Positions 28,204 through 37,223 of a stretch of 64,000 nt of DNA are shown here, in pieces. The translations under genes were made by a program, and so were the position numbers. This stretch comes from Paracoccus yeei ATCC BAA-599 (GTDB taxonomy: Bacteria > Pseudomonadota > Alphaproteobacteria > Rhodobacterales > Rhodobacteraceae). The notes under the pieces were generated by a model that saw only the letters and a program-made list of their open reading frames with translations, did no database searches and was not told where the DNA came from. The first letter of the stretch is position 1, and the number at the start of each line of letters is the position of its first letter. The stretch is from NCBI RefSeq assembly GCF_000622145.1, contig NZ_JHWH01000007.1, positions 124,001-188,000 of the forward strand. Direction: 5' to 3'.

Positions 28204-28279
28204 TGGCAGGGGTTGGGGGACTCGAACCCACGACCCTCGGTTTTGGAGACCGATGCTCTACCAACTGAGCTAAACCCCT
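28204..28279 (-). tRNA. trnW: tRNA-Trp (anticodon CCA)
   Basis: The minus strand folds as a 76-base cloverleaf: acceptor stem AGGGGTT/AACCCCT, D arm GCTCAGTTGGTAGAGC, anticodon stem TCGGT/ACCGA with loop CTCCAAA, and T loop TTCGAGT. The 3' CCA is encoded. One T-stem pair is a U.C mismatch. In most bacteria this tRNA lies directly before secE; here a sulfotransferase-like gene intervenes. Confidence 0.97.
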
Positions 28280-28290
28280 GTGCCTGCGCT

Positions 28291-28319
28291 TCCATAGAAT
28301 TTGCGGCGGATGCCGTCAA
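28291..28319 (-). promoter_or_regulatory. tRNA-Trp promoter
   Basis: TTGACG (28314-28319, minus strand) and TATGGA (28291-28296) are separated by 17 bases and lie immediately upstream of the tRNA. It probably also drives the genes downstream to secE. Confidence 0.65.
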
Positions 28320-28324
28320 GCATG

Positions 28325-28354
28325 GAAAAACCCCGGCCTCCTTACCCGACCAGG
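28325..28354 (-). terminator. Putative terminator of glycerate kinase gene
   Basis: A 7-bp stem with two G-U pairs (28348-28354 with 28332-28338) is followed on the minus strand by GGTTTTT. The stop codon of the kinase gene lies in the loop. It would insulate the tRNA promoter just downstream. Confidence 0.5.
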
Positions 28355-29589
28355 ATCGCCCTGAAGTCGTTGACGTTGGTCAGGGTGGGTCCGGTGCTGA
28401 CCAGATCGCCTATCCGCGCGAACAGGCTGTAGCTGTCGTGCCCGGCCAGCATCGCGCGCGGATCAAGCCCCGCCGCACGGGCCCGGGCCAGCGTGTCGGG
28501 GGTGACGATGGCGCCCGCCGCATCCTCGGACCCGTCGATGCCGTCGGTGTCGCCCGACAGCGCGTGGATGCCCGGCTGGCCATCCAGCGCCACGGCCAAG
28601 GCCAGCAGGAACTCAGTATTCCGCCCACCCTTGCCGGGCTTGGCCGAACCGATGGTCACGGTCGTCTCGCCCCCCGACAGCAGCACCGCCGGCGCTCCGA
28701 CCGGCAGCCCGTGCAGGGCGGCCGAACGCGCGATCCCGGCCATGACCTGACCGGCGGCAGACGCCTCGCCCTCGATCGCGTCGCCCAGGATCAGGGGCGT
28801 CACGCCCTCGGCCCGCGCCACCGCAGCCGCCGCCTCGAGCGCCATCAGGGGCGTCGCGATCAGCCGGTAATCGGCCTGGAATTCCGGCAGGGGCGCGGGC
28901 GCTTGCAGCAGCAGGCGCCGCGCCGCCTCGGGCAAGTCGGGACCAAGCAGCGCCACAACGTCCGACAGATCCGCCCCCGCCTCGGGGTCCCAGACCGTCG
29001 GCCCCGAGGCGATGGCCAGCGGATCGTCGCCCGGCACGTCCGAGATCGCCAGCGTCACCATCCTTGCCGGGGCCGCTGCCAGCGCCAGCCGCCCGCCCTT
29101 GACCGAGGACAGCCTGCGCCGCACCCGGTTCATGACCGAGATCGGCGCCCCCGAGGCCAGCAGCAGCCGGTTCACCTGCATCTTGTCGTCCAGCGTCAGG
29201 CCCGGCGCCGGCGCCGTCATCAGCGCCGAGCCCCCGCCCGAGATCAGCGCCAGAACCAGATCGTCGGGTCCGAGCCCCCGCACCGCCGCCAGGATGCGCT
29301 GCGCGGCCTCGGCCCCCGCCTGGTCCGGAACGGGATGGGCGGCCTCGATGACCTCGATGCGGCGTGTCGGCACGGCGTGGCCGTAGCGGGTCACGACCAC
29401 GCCGGTCACGTCGGGCCATTCCGCCTCGACCGCACGGGCCATGGCGGCGGCGGACTTGCCCGCCCCCACCACGACCACCCGGCCCCGGGGCCGCTCCGGC
29501 AGATGCCGCGCCAGAACCCGCGCCGGATCGGCGCTCTCAACTGCCGCGCGGAAAAGGCGGCGAAGGAAACCGTCTGGATCGACCGCCAT
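28342..29589 (-). CDS. Glycerate 2-kinase (TtuD/GckA, MOFRL type)
   Basis: The 415-residue cytoplasmic protein has the glycerate kinase fold signatures VVVVGAGKSAAAMARAVE (N-terminal), LISGGGSALMTAPAPG and, in the C-terminal MOFRL domain, LLSGGETTVTIG and SGDTDGIDGSEDAAGAI. It phosphorylates D-glycerate to 2-phosphoglycerate and would feed tartrate, glyoxylate or serine-cycle carbon into glycolysis; it was formerly called hydroxypyruvate reductase. The start MAVDPDGFLRR has GGGGGA at proper spacing; an ATG four codons upstream has none. Confidence 0.88.
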   Translation of the reverse strand: MAVDPDGFLRRLFRAAVESADPARVLARHLPERPRGRVVVVGAGKSAAAMARAVEAEWPDVTGVVVTRYGHAVPTRRIEVIEAAHPVPDQAGAEAAQRILAAVRGLGPDDLVLALISGGGSALMTAPAPGLTLDDKMQVNRLLLASGAPISVMNRVRRRLSSVKGGRLALAAAPARMVTLAISDVPGDDPLAIASGPTVWDPEAGADLSDVVALLGPDLPEAARRLLLQAPAPLPEFQADYRLIATPLMALEAAAAVARAEGVTPLILGDAIEGEASAAGQVMAGIARSAALHGLPVGAPAVLLSGGETTVTIGSAKPGKGGRNTEFLLALAVALDGQPGIHALSGDTDGIDGSEDAAGAIVTPDTLARARAAGLDPRAMLAGHDSYSLFARIGDLVSTGPTLTNVNDFRAILVG

Positions 29590-29677
29590 CACATCCCCCA
29601 TTCAGATAGCCGCGCCGGACAGGCGCAAATGCAAGGCCGCGTTCCGGCGCCGGCCCGAGGAGCGGCGCCGGGGCGGA

Positions 29678-30799
29678 TCACAGCGCCGCCAGCGCCTCGA
29701 CGATGCGGTCGCCCATCTGTGCGGTGGACACCGGGGTGCCGCCCTCGGCCCCCATCAGGTCGGCGGTGCGCACGCCGTCGACCAGCACCTTCTCGACCGC
29801 GCGCTCCAGCAGGTCGGCCTCGGCCCCCAGATCGAAGGAGTAACGCAGGCACATGGCAAAGCTCAGGATGCAGGCGATCGGGTTGGCCTTGCCCTGACCC
29901 GCGATGTCGGGGGCCGAGCCGTGCACGGGTTCATACAACGCCTTGGGCCGGCCGTTCGCCATCGGCGCGCCAAGGCTGGCCGAGGGCAGCATGCCAAGGC
30001 TGCCGGTCAGCATCGCCGCCGCGTCGGACAGAATGTCGCCGAACAGGTTGTCGGTCACGATCACGTCGAACTGGCGCGGATTGCGCACCAGCTGCATGGC
30101 GCCATTGTCGGCATACATGTGCGACAGTTCGACCTCGGGATATTCGTTGTCGTGCACCCACTGGACTTCCTCGCGCCACAGGATGCCCGATTCCATCACA
30201 TTGGCCTTTTCCATCGAACAGACCCGGTTGCCGCGCTTTTTGGCCAGTTCGAAGGCGGCGCGGGCGACGCGGCGGATCTCGCCGCTGGTGTAGCGCTGGG
30301 TGTTGATGCCGACGCGGCCGCCCTCGTTCTCGGGGTTGTTGTCATCGGCGTGGATGCCGCGCGGCTCGCCGAAATAGACGCCCGAGGTCAGTTCGCGCAC
30401 GATCAGGATGTCGAGGCCCGCCACCACCTCGCGCTTCAGCGACGAAAAATCGGCCAGCGCGTCAAAGCATTGCGCCGGGCGCAGGTTGGCGTAAAGGTCC
30501 ATCTCCTTGCGCAGGCGCAGCAGGCCGCGCTCGGGTTTGACGCTGAAATCCAGGTTGTCGTATTTCGGCCCGCCCACGGCGCCCAGCAGGACCGCATCGA
30601 CGGCCTGGGCCTTTTCCATCGTCTCGTCCGCCAGGGGCTTGCCGTGCTTGTCATAGGCGGCGCCGCCCACCAGATCCTCGCTGACGTCAAAGGCGATGCC
30701 CTTGTTCGTCTGGAACCAGCCGATGACCTTGCGCACCTCGGCCATGACTTCGGGACCGATGCCGTCGCCGGGCAGGATCAGCAGGGAATGGGTGGTCAT
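29678..30799 (-). CDS. leuB: 3-isopropylmalate dehydrogenase
   Basis: LeuB catalyses the NAD-dependent oxidative decarboxylation step of leucine synthesis. The 373-residue protein starts [20 protein letters not shown] and has [15 protein letters not shown] (substrate arginines), [20 protein letters not shown] (metal-binding aspartates) and [18 protein letters not shown]. The second ATG was chosen because AGAGG is 9 bases upstream, while it abuts the first. Confidence 0.97.
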   Translation of the reverse strand: MTTHSLLILPGDGIGPEVMAEVRKVIGWFQTNKGIAFDVSEDLVGGAAYDKHGKPLADETMEKAQAVDAVLLGAVGGPKYDNLDFSVKPERGLLRLRKEMDLYANLRPAQCFDALADFSSLKREVVAGLDILIVRELTSGVYFGEPRGIHADDNNPENEGGRVGINTQRYTSGEIRRVARAAFELAKKRGNRVCSMEKANVMESGILWREEVQWVHDNEYPEVELSHMYADNGAMQLVRNPRQFDVIVTDNLFGDILSDAAAMLTGSLGMLPSASLGAPMANGRPKALYEPVHGSAPDIAGQGKANPIACILSFAMCLRYSFDLGAEADLLERAVEKVLVDGVRTADLMGAEGGTPVSTAQMGDRIVEALAAL

Positions 30800-30945
30800 C
30801 TCAGGCATCCTCTTGTGCAGCTGGCGTTTCGCAAGATCGCCTATCCGGGGCGTCCCGCTGCGTCAAGTTCAAGCCCCCGGCGCAAAGGCCGGCGCCAAAT
30901 GCGAGGCGCCTTGCCCGGGACGGCCGCGCGCCCTAGCTTGCGCGC

Positions 30946-31749
30946 ATGACGGCCGATCCGACCTATCGGGGATTCGCGCTCGACGCGGAAACCGCGCTGG
31001 CTCTTCTGCAATGGCAGGCCGAGCTGGGCGCGGACGAGCCATGCCTGGACGCCCCCATCGACCGCTACGACATGCCCGACCGCGCCGCGCCCCCTGCGCC
31101 GGCGGCGGCCGTTCAGGCCCCCCTGGCCTTGCCCGAGGATCCCGCCCAGGACCACGCCGCCCTGGCCGAGGCGATGGCCGCCGGCGCCCGGACCCTGGCC
31201 GAGCTTGCCGCCGCGCAAGAGGCCTTCGACGGCATCGACCTGAAAAAGGGGGCGCGCAACTTCTGCTTCGCCGACGGCAGTCCGGGTGCCCGCGTGATGA
31301 TCATCGGCGAGGCCCCGGGCGAGGAGGAGGACCGCCAGGGCCGGCCCTTCGTCGGGCGCGCGGGCCAGCTTCTGGACCTGATGTTCGGCGCCATCGGCCT
31401 GTCGCGTCAGGCCGTCGATGCCGAGCGCGCGCTTTACATCACCAATGTGCTGCCCTGGCGGCCGCCGGGCAACCGCCGCCCCGAGGCGGCCGAGATGGCG
31501 ATGATGCTGCCGTTCCTGCGCCGCCATGTGGAGCTGATCCAGCCCGACCTGCTGGTGCTGATGGGCAACACGCCCTGCATGGCCGCGCTGAACCGGCAGG
31601 GCATCCTGAAGCTGCGCGGCCAGTGGACCGAAGCCTTCGGCCTGCCCACCCTGCCGATGGCCCATCCCGCCTATCTGCTGCGCACGCCGCTGGCCAAGCG
31701 CGAGGCCTGGGCCGACCTTCTATCCATCGCGGCCCGGCTCGAGCCCTAG
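30946..31749 (+). CDS. Uracil-DNA glycosylase, family 4-like without Fe-S cysteines
   Basis: The C-terminal 165 residues of this 267-residue protein match family 4 uracil-DNA glycosylases: motif A GEAPGEEED (121-129), GRPFVGRAGQLLD, ITNVLPWRPPGNRRP and motif B AHPAYLLR (239-246). The enzyme would excise uracil in base-excision repair. The cluster cysteines of classical family 4 are absent: the position normally C in KCRPP is W171 and the next is methionine; the only cysteines are C33, C107 and C211. The first 95 residues are Ala/Pro-rich and unmatched. A family lacking Fe-S has been described in Bradyrhizobium; this may be its relative. Its stop interlocks with the neighbour on the other strand. 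Confidence 0.88.
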   Translation: MTADPTYRGFALDAETALALLQWQAELGADEPCLDAPIDRYDMPDRAAPPAPAAAVQAPLALPEDPAQDHAALAEAMAAGARTLAELAAAQEAFDGIDLKKGARNFCFADGSPGARVMIIGEAPGEEEDRQGRPFVGRAGQLLDLMFGAIGLSRQAVDAERALYITNVLPWRPPGNRRPEAAEMAMMLPFLRRHVELIQPDLLVLMGNTPCMAALNRQGILKLRGQWTEAFGLPTLPMAHPAYLLRTPLAKREAWADLLSIAARLEP

Positions 31750-32537
31750 CCGGGCGTGCAGCCGCGGTATTCGAGCGCCGTGTCCGGGGCGATCAGGGTC
31801 AGGCGCAGATCCGCAGGGTCCAGCGCAAAGGGCTTGCCGGTCTCGGCCACGAAATCGGCCTCGGCGGTCAGGATATCGCCCTGCCGCGACAGTTCGGGCT
31901 GCGACACCCAGACCGGGGCGCCCCCCGGCTCTCCCTCAAGCTCCATCGCGACCTCGGGGGCCGTCGCGTCGAACCGGGCGGTGACCCGCATCCCGTCGGC
32001 GATGGGCTCGATCCGGCAGGGCGGCTGGTCTGGGGCCTGATCCGGCATCCGCTCCAGCGCGGCCTGGATCACCGGGTCGGGGCCGGGACCGGGCGGCGGC
32101 GCCCGCAAGGCCACCTCGGCCGGAACGCAGATGTCGTCGCACAGGCCGAAATCGACCCGGGCATGCAGGTCAACCGGCCGTGCCGGATCCTGCGGCGCGA
32201 CCTCGATCGGCAGGACCAGTTCGTCGTGATAGCCCAAGGTGCGCTCTCCGCCCGATTCAAAGGCTTCGGGGCGCGGCCAGTGCAGATCCACCCGGCCCAG
32301 GTTCTGCGACTGTCCCCAGTCGAAGCGCGGCGGCACGCCCGCGTCGCCGGGGCTGCGCCAATAGGTCTTCCATCCCGGCTCCAGCCGCAGGCGCAGGGCG
32401 GTCATGCGGTGCCCCTGGGGCGTGACCCAGCCCGCCATCAGCTCGGCCGAGGCAAGGCCGGGGGGCGGGACATCCTGGGCCAGGGCGGAACAGGGCATGA
32501 GGAGCAGCAGGGCAAGGGCTTTCATGGCTGCATTCAT
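31746..32537 (-). CDS. Stand-alone DsbD-alpha-like periplasmic protein
   Basis: The 263-residue protein has a signal peptide (cleavage after LMPCSALA, residue 20) and a domain like the N-terminal redox domain of DsbD/ScsB, with PGWKTYWRSPGDAGVPP and cysteines C133 and C137 (FGLCDDICVPAEV). It lacks the membrane and thioredoxin domains of full DsbD, so it probably passes electrons from a separate membrane partner to periplasmic thiols. ATG codons at 32525 and 32567 are alternatives; 32537 gives the cleanest signal peptide context. The CTAG at 31746-31749 supplies stop codons to this gene and the glycosylase on the opposite strand. Confidence 0.75.
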   Translation of the reverse strand: MNAAMKALALLLLMPCSALAQDVPPPGLASAELMAGWVTPQGHRMTALRLRLEPGWKTYWRSPGDAGVPPRFDWGQSQNLGRVDLHWPRPEAFESGGERTLGYHDELVLPIEVAPQDPARPVDLHARVDFGLCDDICVPAEVALRAPPPGPGPDPVIQAALERMPDQAPDQPPCRIEPIADGMRVTARFDATAPEVAMELEGEPGGAPVWVSQPELSRQGDILTAEADFVAETGKPFALDPADLRLTLIAPDTALEYRGCTPG

Positions 32538-32635
32538 AGGCGCCCCCGGGGGCGGGGGTGAAGTCACAAATCCGGCAGGGTCTTGCGAAAGCGGTCCTCT
32601 GCGCCGATCTTTGTTGCAAGCGTAAAGGAGTTCCC

Positions 32636-33208
32636 GTGCACCCTTCCAGCAATCTGACCGGCAAGCTGCTGATCGCCATGCCCGGCATGCGCGATCCGCG
32701 TTTCGAGCATTCCGTGATCCTGGTCTGCGCCCATTCCGATGAAGGGGCGATGGGGCTGGTGGTAAATCGCGCGATGCCCGACGTGGGGTTTTCGGACCTT
32801 CTGGCGCAGCTTGGAATCGACGCCGGCCCCGATGCGATGGACATTCCCGTCCGCTTCGGCGGCCCGGTCGAGCCGGGGCGCGGCTTCGTGCTGCACCGCG
32901 TCTCCGAGGGCGCCGAGTTGGGCGAGAACCGGATGCGCATCGGCGCGACGCTGGCCATGTCCACGACCCGCGACATCCTCGAGGATTTCGCCCAGGGGCG
33001 CGGCCCGCAGCCGGCGATGCTGGCCCTGGGTTACGCGGGCTGGGGGCCGGGGCAGCTTGACAGCGAGATCCTGGACAATGGCTGGCTGACCTCGGACCAG
33101 TACGATGAGATCATCTTCGGCACCGACAATGCCGCCAAGTGGCGCGCGGCGCTGATGGGCATGGGGATCGACCCGCTGGCGCTGTCGCCGAACGCCGGCC
33201 ACGCCTGA
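32636..33208 (+). CDS. YqgE/AlgH family protein
   Basis: This 190-residue cytoplasmic protein has the UPF0301 family features: NLTGKLLIAMPGMRDPRFEH, SVILVCAHSDEGAMGLVVNR and LGYAGWGPGQLDSEILDNGW. The molecular function of the family is unsettled. The GTG start is supported by AAGGAG five bases upstream and gives the usual length; an upstream ATG would add 26 residues without similarity. Confidence 0.9.
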   Translation: MHPSSNLTGKLLIAMPGMRDPRFEHSVILVCAHSDEGAMGLVVNRAMPDVGFSDLLAQLGIDAGPDAMDIPVRFGGPVEPGRGFVLHRVSEGAELGENRMRIGATLAMSTTRDILEDFAQGRGPQPAMLALGYAGWGPGQLDSEILDNGWLTSDQYDEIIFGTDNAAKWRAALMGMGIDPLALSPNAGHA

Positions 33209-33215
33209 ACCCGCC

Positions 33216-34166
33216 CTAGCGCGGCGCCGCCGCCCGCCGCAGCCGGTCGTTGATCGCGGCGCCGAGGCCCGTGTCGGGCACCGGCGCGACGGCGATGGGC
33301 CGACCCTGGGCATCGGCCTGGTGCAGCAGCTCGAACAGCCGCGCCGCCGCCTCGGCCAAGTCGGCCCCCTCGCTCAGGCTCATCTCTCCGGCAACGGGGC
33401 CAAAGCCGATCAGCAGCTCGCCCGGGCGCGCCGCAGTGGCGTTCAGCCGCAGGCTGGCGCGCGGGGCGTAATGGCTGGTCAGCTGGCCCGGGGCATTCGG
33501 CGCCGCGGGGTCCAGCCGGGGGGTGGCCACCGGCCCACCCAGCGCGGCGGCGATCGCCTCGGCGGGCAGGCCGCCGGGGCGCAGCAGCACGGGTCGGCCG
33601 TCCTGCCAGCCGATAATCGTCGATTCCACCCCGACCGGGCAGGCCCCCGCGTCCAGCACGGCCGCGATGCGCCCGCCAAGGCCCGTGAGGGGATCGGCCA
33701 CATGCGCCGCCGTGGTCGCGCTGATCCGTCCCGAGGGGTTGGCCGAGGGCGCCGCCAGCGGCCCGCCGAAGCGGCGCAGCAGCGCCTGCGCCACAGGATG
33801 CGCCGGCACCCGGATCGCCACCGTGTCCAGCCCTGCCGTCACCAGGGGCGCGATGCCCGACCCGGGCCGCAGCGGCAGCACCAGCGTCAGCGCGCCCGGC
33901 CAGAAGGCATCGGCCAGGTCGCGCGCGGCATCGTCCAGCACCGCGATGCGTTCGGCCGCCCCCAGGTCGGGCAGGTGCACGATCAGCGGGTTGAAGCTCG
34001 GCCGGCCCTTGGCCTCGTAGATGCGGGCGACCGCCCGGCCGTCGCGGGCGTCGCCCGCCAGACCATAGACCGTCTCGGTCGGCATGGCGACCAGTTCGCC
34101 CCGCGCCAGCAGCGCGCTGGCCTCGGCCAGGCCCTGATCGTCCGGGACAAGAAGGCGGGTCTGCAT
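33216..34166 (-). CDS. tsaC: L-threonylcarbamoyladenylate synthase (Sua5 type)
   Basis: The enzyme makes threonylcarbamoyl-AMP for the universal t6A37 modification of ANN-decoding tRNAs. The YrdC domain is at residues 1-200 (AMPTETVYGLAGDA, KGRPSFNPLIVHL, ANPSGRISATTA) and a C-terminal Sua5 domain follows (GQLTSHYAPRASLRL), so this is the long 316-residue form. The start MQTRLLVPDDQG was chosen over an ATG 29 codons upstream that reads through the divergent promoter region. Confidence 0.93.
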   Translation of the reverse strand: MQTRLLVPDDQGLAEASALLARGELVAMPTETVYGLAGDARDGRAVARIYEAKGRPSFNPLIVHLPDLGAAERIAVLDDAARDLADAFWPGALTLVLPLRPGSGIAPLVTAGLDTVAIRVPAHPVAQALLRRFGGPLAAPSANPSGRISATTAAHVADPLTGLGGRIAAVLDAGACPVGVESTIIGWQDGRPVLLRPGGLPAEAIAAALGGPVATPRLDPAAPNAPGQLTSHYAPRASLRLNATAARPGELLIGFGPVAGEMSLSEGADLAEAAARLFELLHQADAQGRPIAVAPVPDTGLGAAINDRLRRAAAPR

Positions 34167-34279
34167 CGTTACGTCGGGTTCGGGTTGCTGGCGCAGGGCG
34201 CGCCCATAATATGGTTTCGGGGACCAATTACGCGCCCGGGGCCGATTTGCCAAGGCGCCAGAGGGGGAGAAAGCCAGCC

Positions 34280-35971
34280 ATGACCTATCGCGCGCCCGTC
34301 GATCAGATCGCCTTCATCCTGAACCGGGTCGTGGCCTTTCCCCAGCTTGCGCAAACCGAGCGTTTCGCCGAGGCCACCCCCGAGACGGTCGAGGCGATCC
34401 TGACCGGCGCCGCCCGGCTGGCCACCGACGTGATCGCGCCGATGAACCGGGCGGGCGATCTGCACCCGGCGCGGCTGGAAAACGGCGCGCTCCGCTCCAG
34501 CCCCGGGTTCGCCGAGGCGTTCCGTGCGCTGGCCGACGGAGGCTGGATCGGGCTGTCGGCGGACCCCGACCATGGCGGCATGGGCCTGCCGCAGGCACTG
34601 AACATGGCGGTGAACGAAATGGTCGCCTCGGGCTGCCTGGCGCTGCAGTTGAACCCGCTGCTGACCCAGGGCCAGATCGAGGCGCTGGAGCATCACGGCA
34701 GCGACGAACTGAAGGCCCTGTATCTGCCCAAGCTGACCTCGGGGGAATGGTCGGGCACGATGAACCTGACCGAGCCGCAGGCCGGTTCCGACGTGGGCGC
34801 GCTGACCACAAGGGCCGAGCGCGCCGGGGACGGGACCTATCGCATCACCGGGCAGAAGATCTTCATCACCTGGGGCGACAGCGACGTGACGGAAAACGTC
34901 TGCCATCTGGTCCTGGCCCGGCTGCCCGACGGCGCACCCGGCACCCGCGGCATCAGCCTGTTCATGGTGCCGAAGTTCATCCCCGACGAAAACGGCAGGC
35001 CCGGCGTCCCGAACGACCTGCGCGTCGTCAGCCTGGAACACAAGCTGGGCATCCACGGCTCGCCCACCTGCGTGATGAGCTTCGAGGGCGCCAAGGGCTG
35101 GCTGGTCGGCCAGGAACACAAGGGCATGGCGGCGATGTTCACCATGATGAACTGCGCCCGCCTGGGCGTCGGCATCCAGGGCGTGGCGCAGGCCGAGGCG
35201 GCCTTGCAGCAGGCCGTCGCCTATGCGGCCGAGCGCAACCAGATGGGCCCGATCATCCGCCACCCGGACGTGCGCCGGATGCTGGCCGAGGCGCGGGCCG
35301 AGGTCTTTGCCGCCCGCGCGATCTGCCTGGGCTGCGCCGTCGCCATCGACATGGCGCGGGCGACCGGCAGCGCGGACTGGGCGGCGCGGGCGGCCTTCCT
35401 GACCCCCATCGCCAAGGCCTATGGCACCGATGTCGGCATCCGCGTGGCCGACATGGGCGTCCAGGTCCACGGCGGCATGGGCTATATCGAGGAAACCGGC
35501 GCCGCCCAATACCTGCGCGACGTGCGCATCACCGCGATCTACGAAGGCACGAACGGCATCCAGGCGATGGACCTGGTCGGCCGCAAGCTGGCCGACGGCG
35601 GGGCCGCCGCCACGGCGCTGCTGGACGAGATCCTGGACGGCGCCAAGGCCGCACAGGCCCGGCAGCCCGATCTGGCGCATGAGGTCTGGCAGGCCGCCGA
35701 GACCCTGCGCGAGGCGACGCTGGACCTGCTGGAGCTTGCACCCGAGGACCGTTTCGCGGGCGCCGTGCCTTATCTCATGGCCTTCGCCCGGGTGCTGGGC
35801 GCGCATTACCACCTGCGCGCGGCGGTGGAGGGGGGGCCAGCCACGCTGGCGCGGGTCCATGTCAACCGCATCCTGCCGCAGTTCTGCGCCGACCTGGCGG
35901 CGGTGCGGGCCGGGGGCGCGGATCTCGGGGCCCTTGACGATGCCCTGCTGGCGGGCCAGATGGCCGGGTGA
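34280..35971 (+). CDS. Acyl-CoA dehydrogenase, DmdC-like
   Basis: A 563-residue flavoprotein of the long acyl-CoA dehydrogenase branch with a C-terminal extension. FAD/substrate motifs are MNLTEPQAGSDVGAL and QKIFITWG; the catalytic base region is IYEGTNGIQAMDLVGRKL near residue 425. This branch includes DmdC, the methylmercaptopropionyl-CoA dehydrogenase of DMSP breakdown, and generic fatty acyl-CoA enzymes; sequence alone does not decide. Electrons would go through ETF to the ETF-QO encoded at 41409. The start MTYRAPVDQIAFIL follows GGGGGAG. Confidence 0.88.
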   Translation: MTYRAPVDQIAFILNRVVAFPQLAQTERFAEATPETVEAILTGAARLATDVIAPMNRAGDLHPARLENGALRSSPGFAEAFRALADGGWIGLSADPDHGGMGLPQALNMAVNEMVASGCLALQLNPLLTQGQIEALEHHGSDELKALYLPKLTSGEWSGTMNLTEPQAGSDVGALTTRAERAGDGTYRITGQKIFITWGDSDVTENVCHLVLARLPDGAPGTRGISLFMVPKFIPDENGRPGVPNDLRVVSLEHKLGIHGSPTCVMSFEGAKGWLVGQEHKGMAAMFTMMNCARLGVGIQGVAQAEAALQQAVAYAAERNQMGPIIRHPDVRRMLAEARAEVFAARAICLGCAVAIDMARATGSADWAARAAFLTPIAKAYGTDVGIRVADMGVQVHGGMGYIEETGAAQYLRDVRITAIYEGTNGIQAMDLVGRKLADGGAAATALLDEILDGAKAAQARQPDLAHEVWQAAETLREATLDLLELAPEDRFAGAVPYLMAFARVLGAHYHLRAAVEGGPATLARVHVNRILPQFCADLAAVRAGGADLGALDDALLAGQMAG

Positions 35972-36993
35972 TCCGCAGCGAACCCCATATCCCCCCGGCC
36001 GAAGGCGAGGCGCGAGAGATCGCGCCGGGCGTCCTGTGGATGCAGATGCCCCTGCCCTTCAAGCCCGACACCGTCAACTGCTATGCCCTGCGCGACGCCG
36101 ATGGCTGGACGCTGGTCGACACCGGCATCGACACCGCGCGCATCCGCGCACTGTGGCAGGCGCTGATGCAGGGGCCGCTGGCCGGCGCGCCGGTCACGCG
36201 GCTGATCGCCACCCATCACCATCTGGACCACATGGGGCTGGCCGGCTGGTTCCGTTCAAGCCACGGGGTCGAGCTGTGGACCTCGCGCACCGCCTGGCTG
36301 ACGGCGCGCATGTCGATCCTGGACGTGCAGGACCGCCCGACGCCGCAGGCGCTGGCGTTCTGGCGCCAAGCCGGGATGCCGCCCGATATGATCGCCGAGC
36401 GGGCCGCGGAACGGCCCTTCAACATGGCGGACCTCTCGGCACCCCTGCCGCCCGGCTATCGCCGCCTGGCCGAGGGGCACGAGATCGCCTTCGGCGAGCG
36501 GCGCTGGATCGTCCGCATGGGCGAGGGGCACGCCCCCGAACATGTCACCCTGTGGTCGCAGGACGACGATCTGGTGATCGGCGGCGATCAGCTTCTGGCC
36601 TCGATCTCGCCCAATCTCGGCGTGCATCCGAACGAGCCCGAGGGCGACCCGATCGGCGGCTGGCTGACCAGTTGCGCCCGGCTGGCCGAGCACGCCCGGC
36701 CCGACCAGCTGATCCTGCCCGGCCACCGGCTGCCCTATCGCGGGCTGCCGACCCGGCTGCGCCAGCTGATCGACAACCAGCGCGCCGCGCTGGAGCGGCT
36801 GGCCGCCGGGCTGGCGGGCGCGCCGCGCACCACGGTCGGCTGCTTCGACCTGCTGTATCGCCGGGTGATCGGCAAGCCCGAGTTCGGGCTGGCCCTGGCC
36901 GAGGCGGTGGGCCACATCAACCACCTGCGCGCGGCGGGCCGGGTGTGGCCCGTGGGCCAGACCGAGCAGGGCGCCACCCTTTGGGGGGCGTGA
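35968..36993 (+). CDS. MBL-fold metallohydrolase
   Basis: A 341-residue metallo-beta-lactamase-fold hydrolase with the metal motif THHHLDH (82-88), the upstream VDTGID strand-turn and later [11 protein letters not shown] and HRLPYRGLP histidines, probably binding two zinc ions. The GTG start overlaps the acyl-CoA dehydrogenase stop by four bases (GTGA), so they are translated together. A thioesterase-like role on the same CoA or thiol substrates is possible but unproven. Confidence 0.85.
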   Translation: MIRSEPHIPPAEGEAREIAPGVLWMQMPLPFKPDTVNCYALRDADGWTLVDTGIDTARIRALWQALMQGPLAGAPVTRLIATHHHLDHMGLAGWFRSSHGVELWTSRTAWLTARMSILDVQDRPTPQALAFWRQAGMPPDMIAERAAERPFNMADLSAPLPPGYRRLAEGHEIAFGERRWIVRMGEGHAPEHVTLWSQDDDLVIGGDQLLASISPNLGVHPNEPEGDPIGGWLTSCARLAEHARPDQLILPGHRLPYRGLPTRLRQLIDNQRAALERLAAGLAGAPRTTVGCFDLLYRRVIGKPEFGLALAEAVGHINHLRAAGRVWPVGQTEQGATLWGA

Positions 36994-37054
36994 CAGCCCC
37001 CCCGGCTTGGGCTATCCAAGGCGCGACGCAGCGCAGAATCCCGGGGGAGGAACC

Positions 37055-37207
37055 ATGGCCTCGCATCACGAAGTCACCGAACACAAGCACGGCTCGATGG
37101 ACATCAGCGATCATCAGAAGACGTTCGCCGGTTTCATCAGGGTCTCGACCTGGGTCGTGGGGCTGTCGATCGCGGTGCTGATCTTCCTGGCGCTGGCGAA
37201 CAGCTGA
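37055..37207 (+). CDS. ctaH: aa3-type cytochrome c oxidase subunit IV
   Basis: The 50-residue protein ([18 protein letters not shown] start) has one transmembrane helix ([19 protein letters not shown]). It is a near match to Paracoccus denitrificans oxidase subunit IV as I remember it, in length, His-rich N-terminus and LIFLALANS end. It packs against subunits I and III of cytochrome aa3; its exact role is unclear. It stands apart from the main oxidase genes here. The start follows GGGGGAGG. Confidence 0.93.
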   Translation: MASHHEVTEHKHGSMDISDHQKTFAGFIRVSTWVVGLSIAVLIFLALANS

Positions 37208-37223
37208 TCCTTCGGAGCATTCG

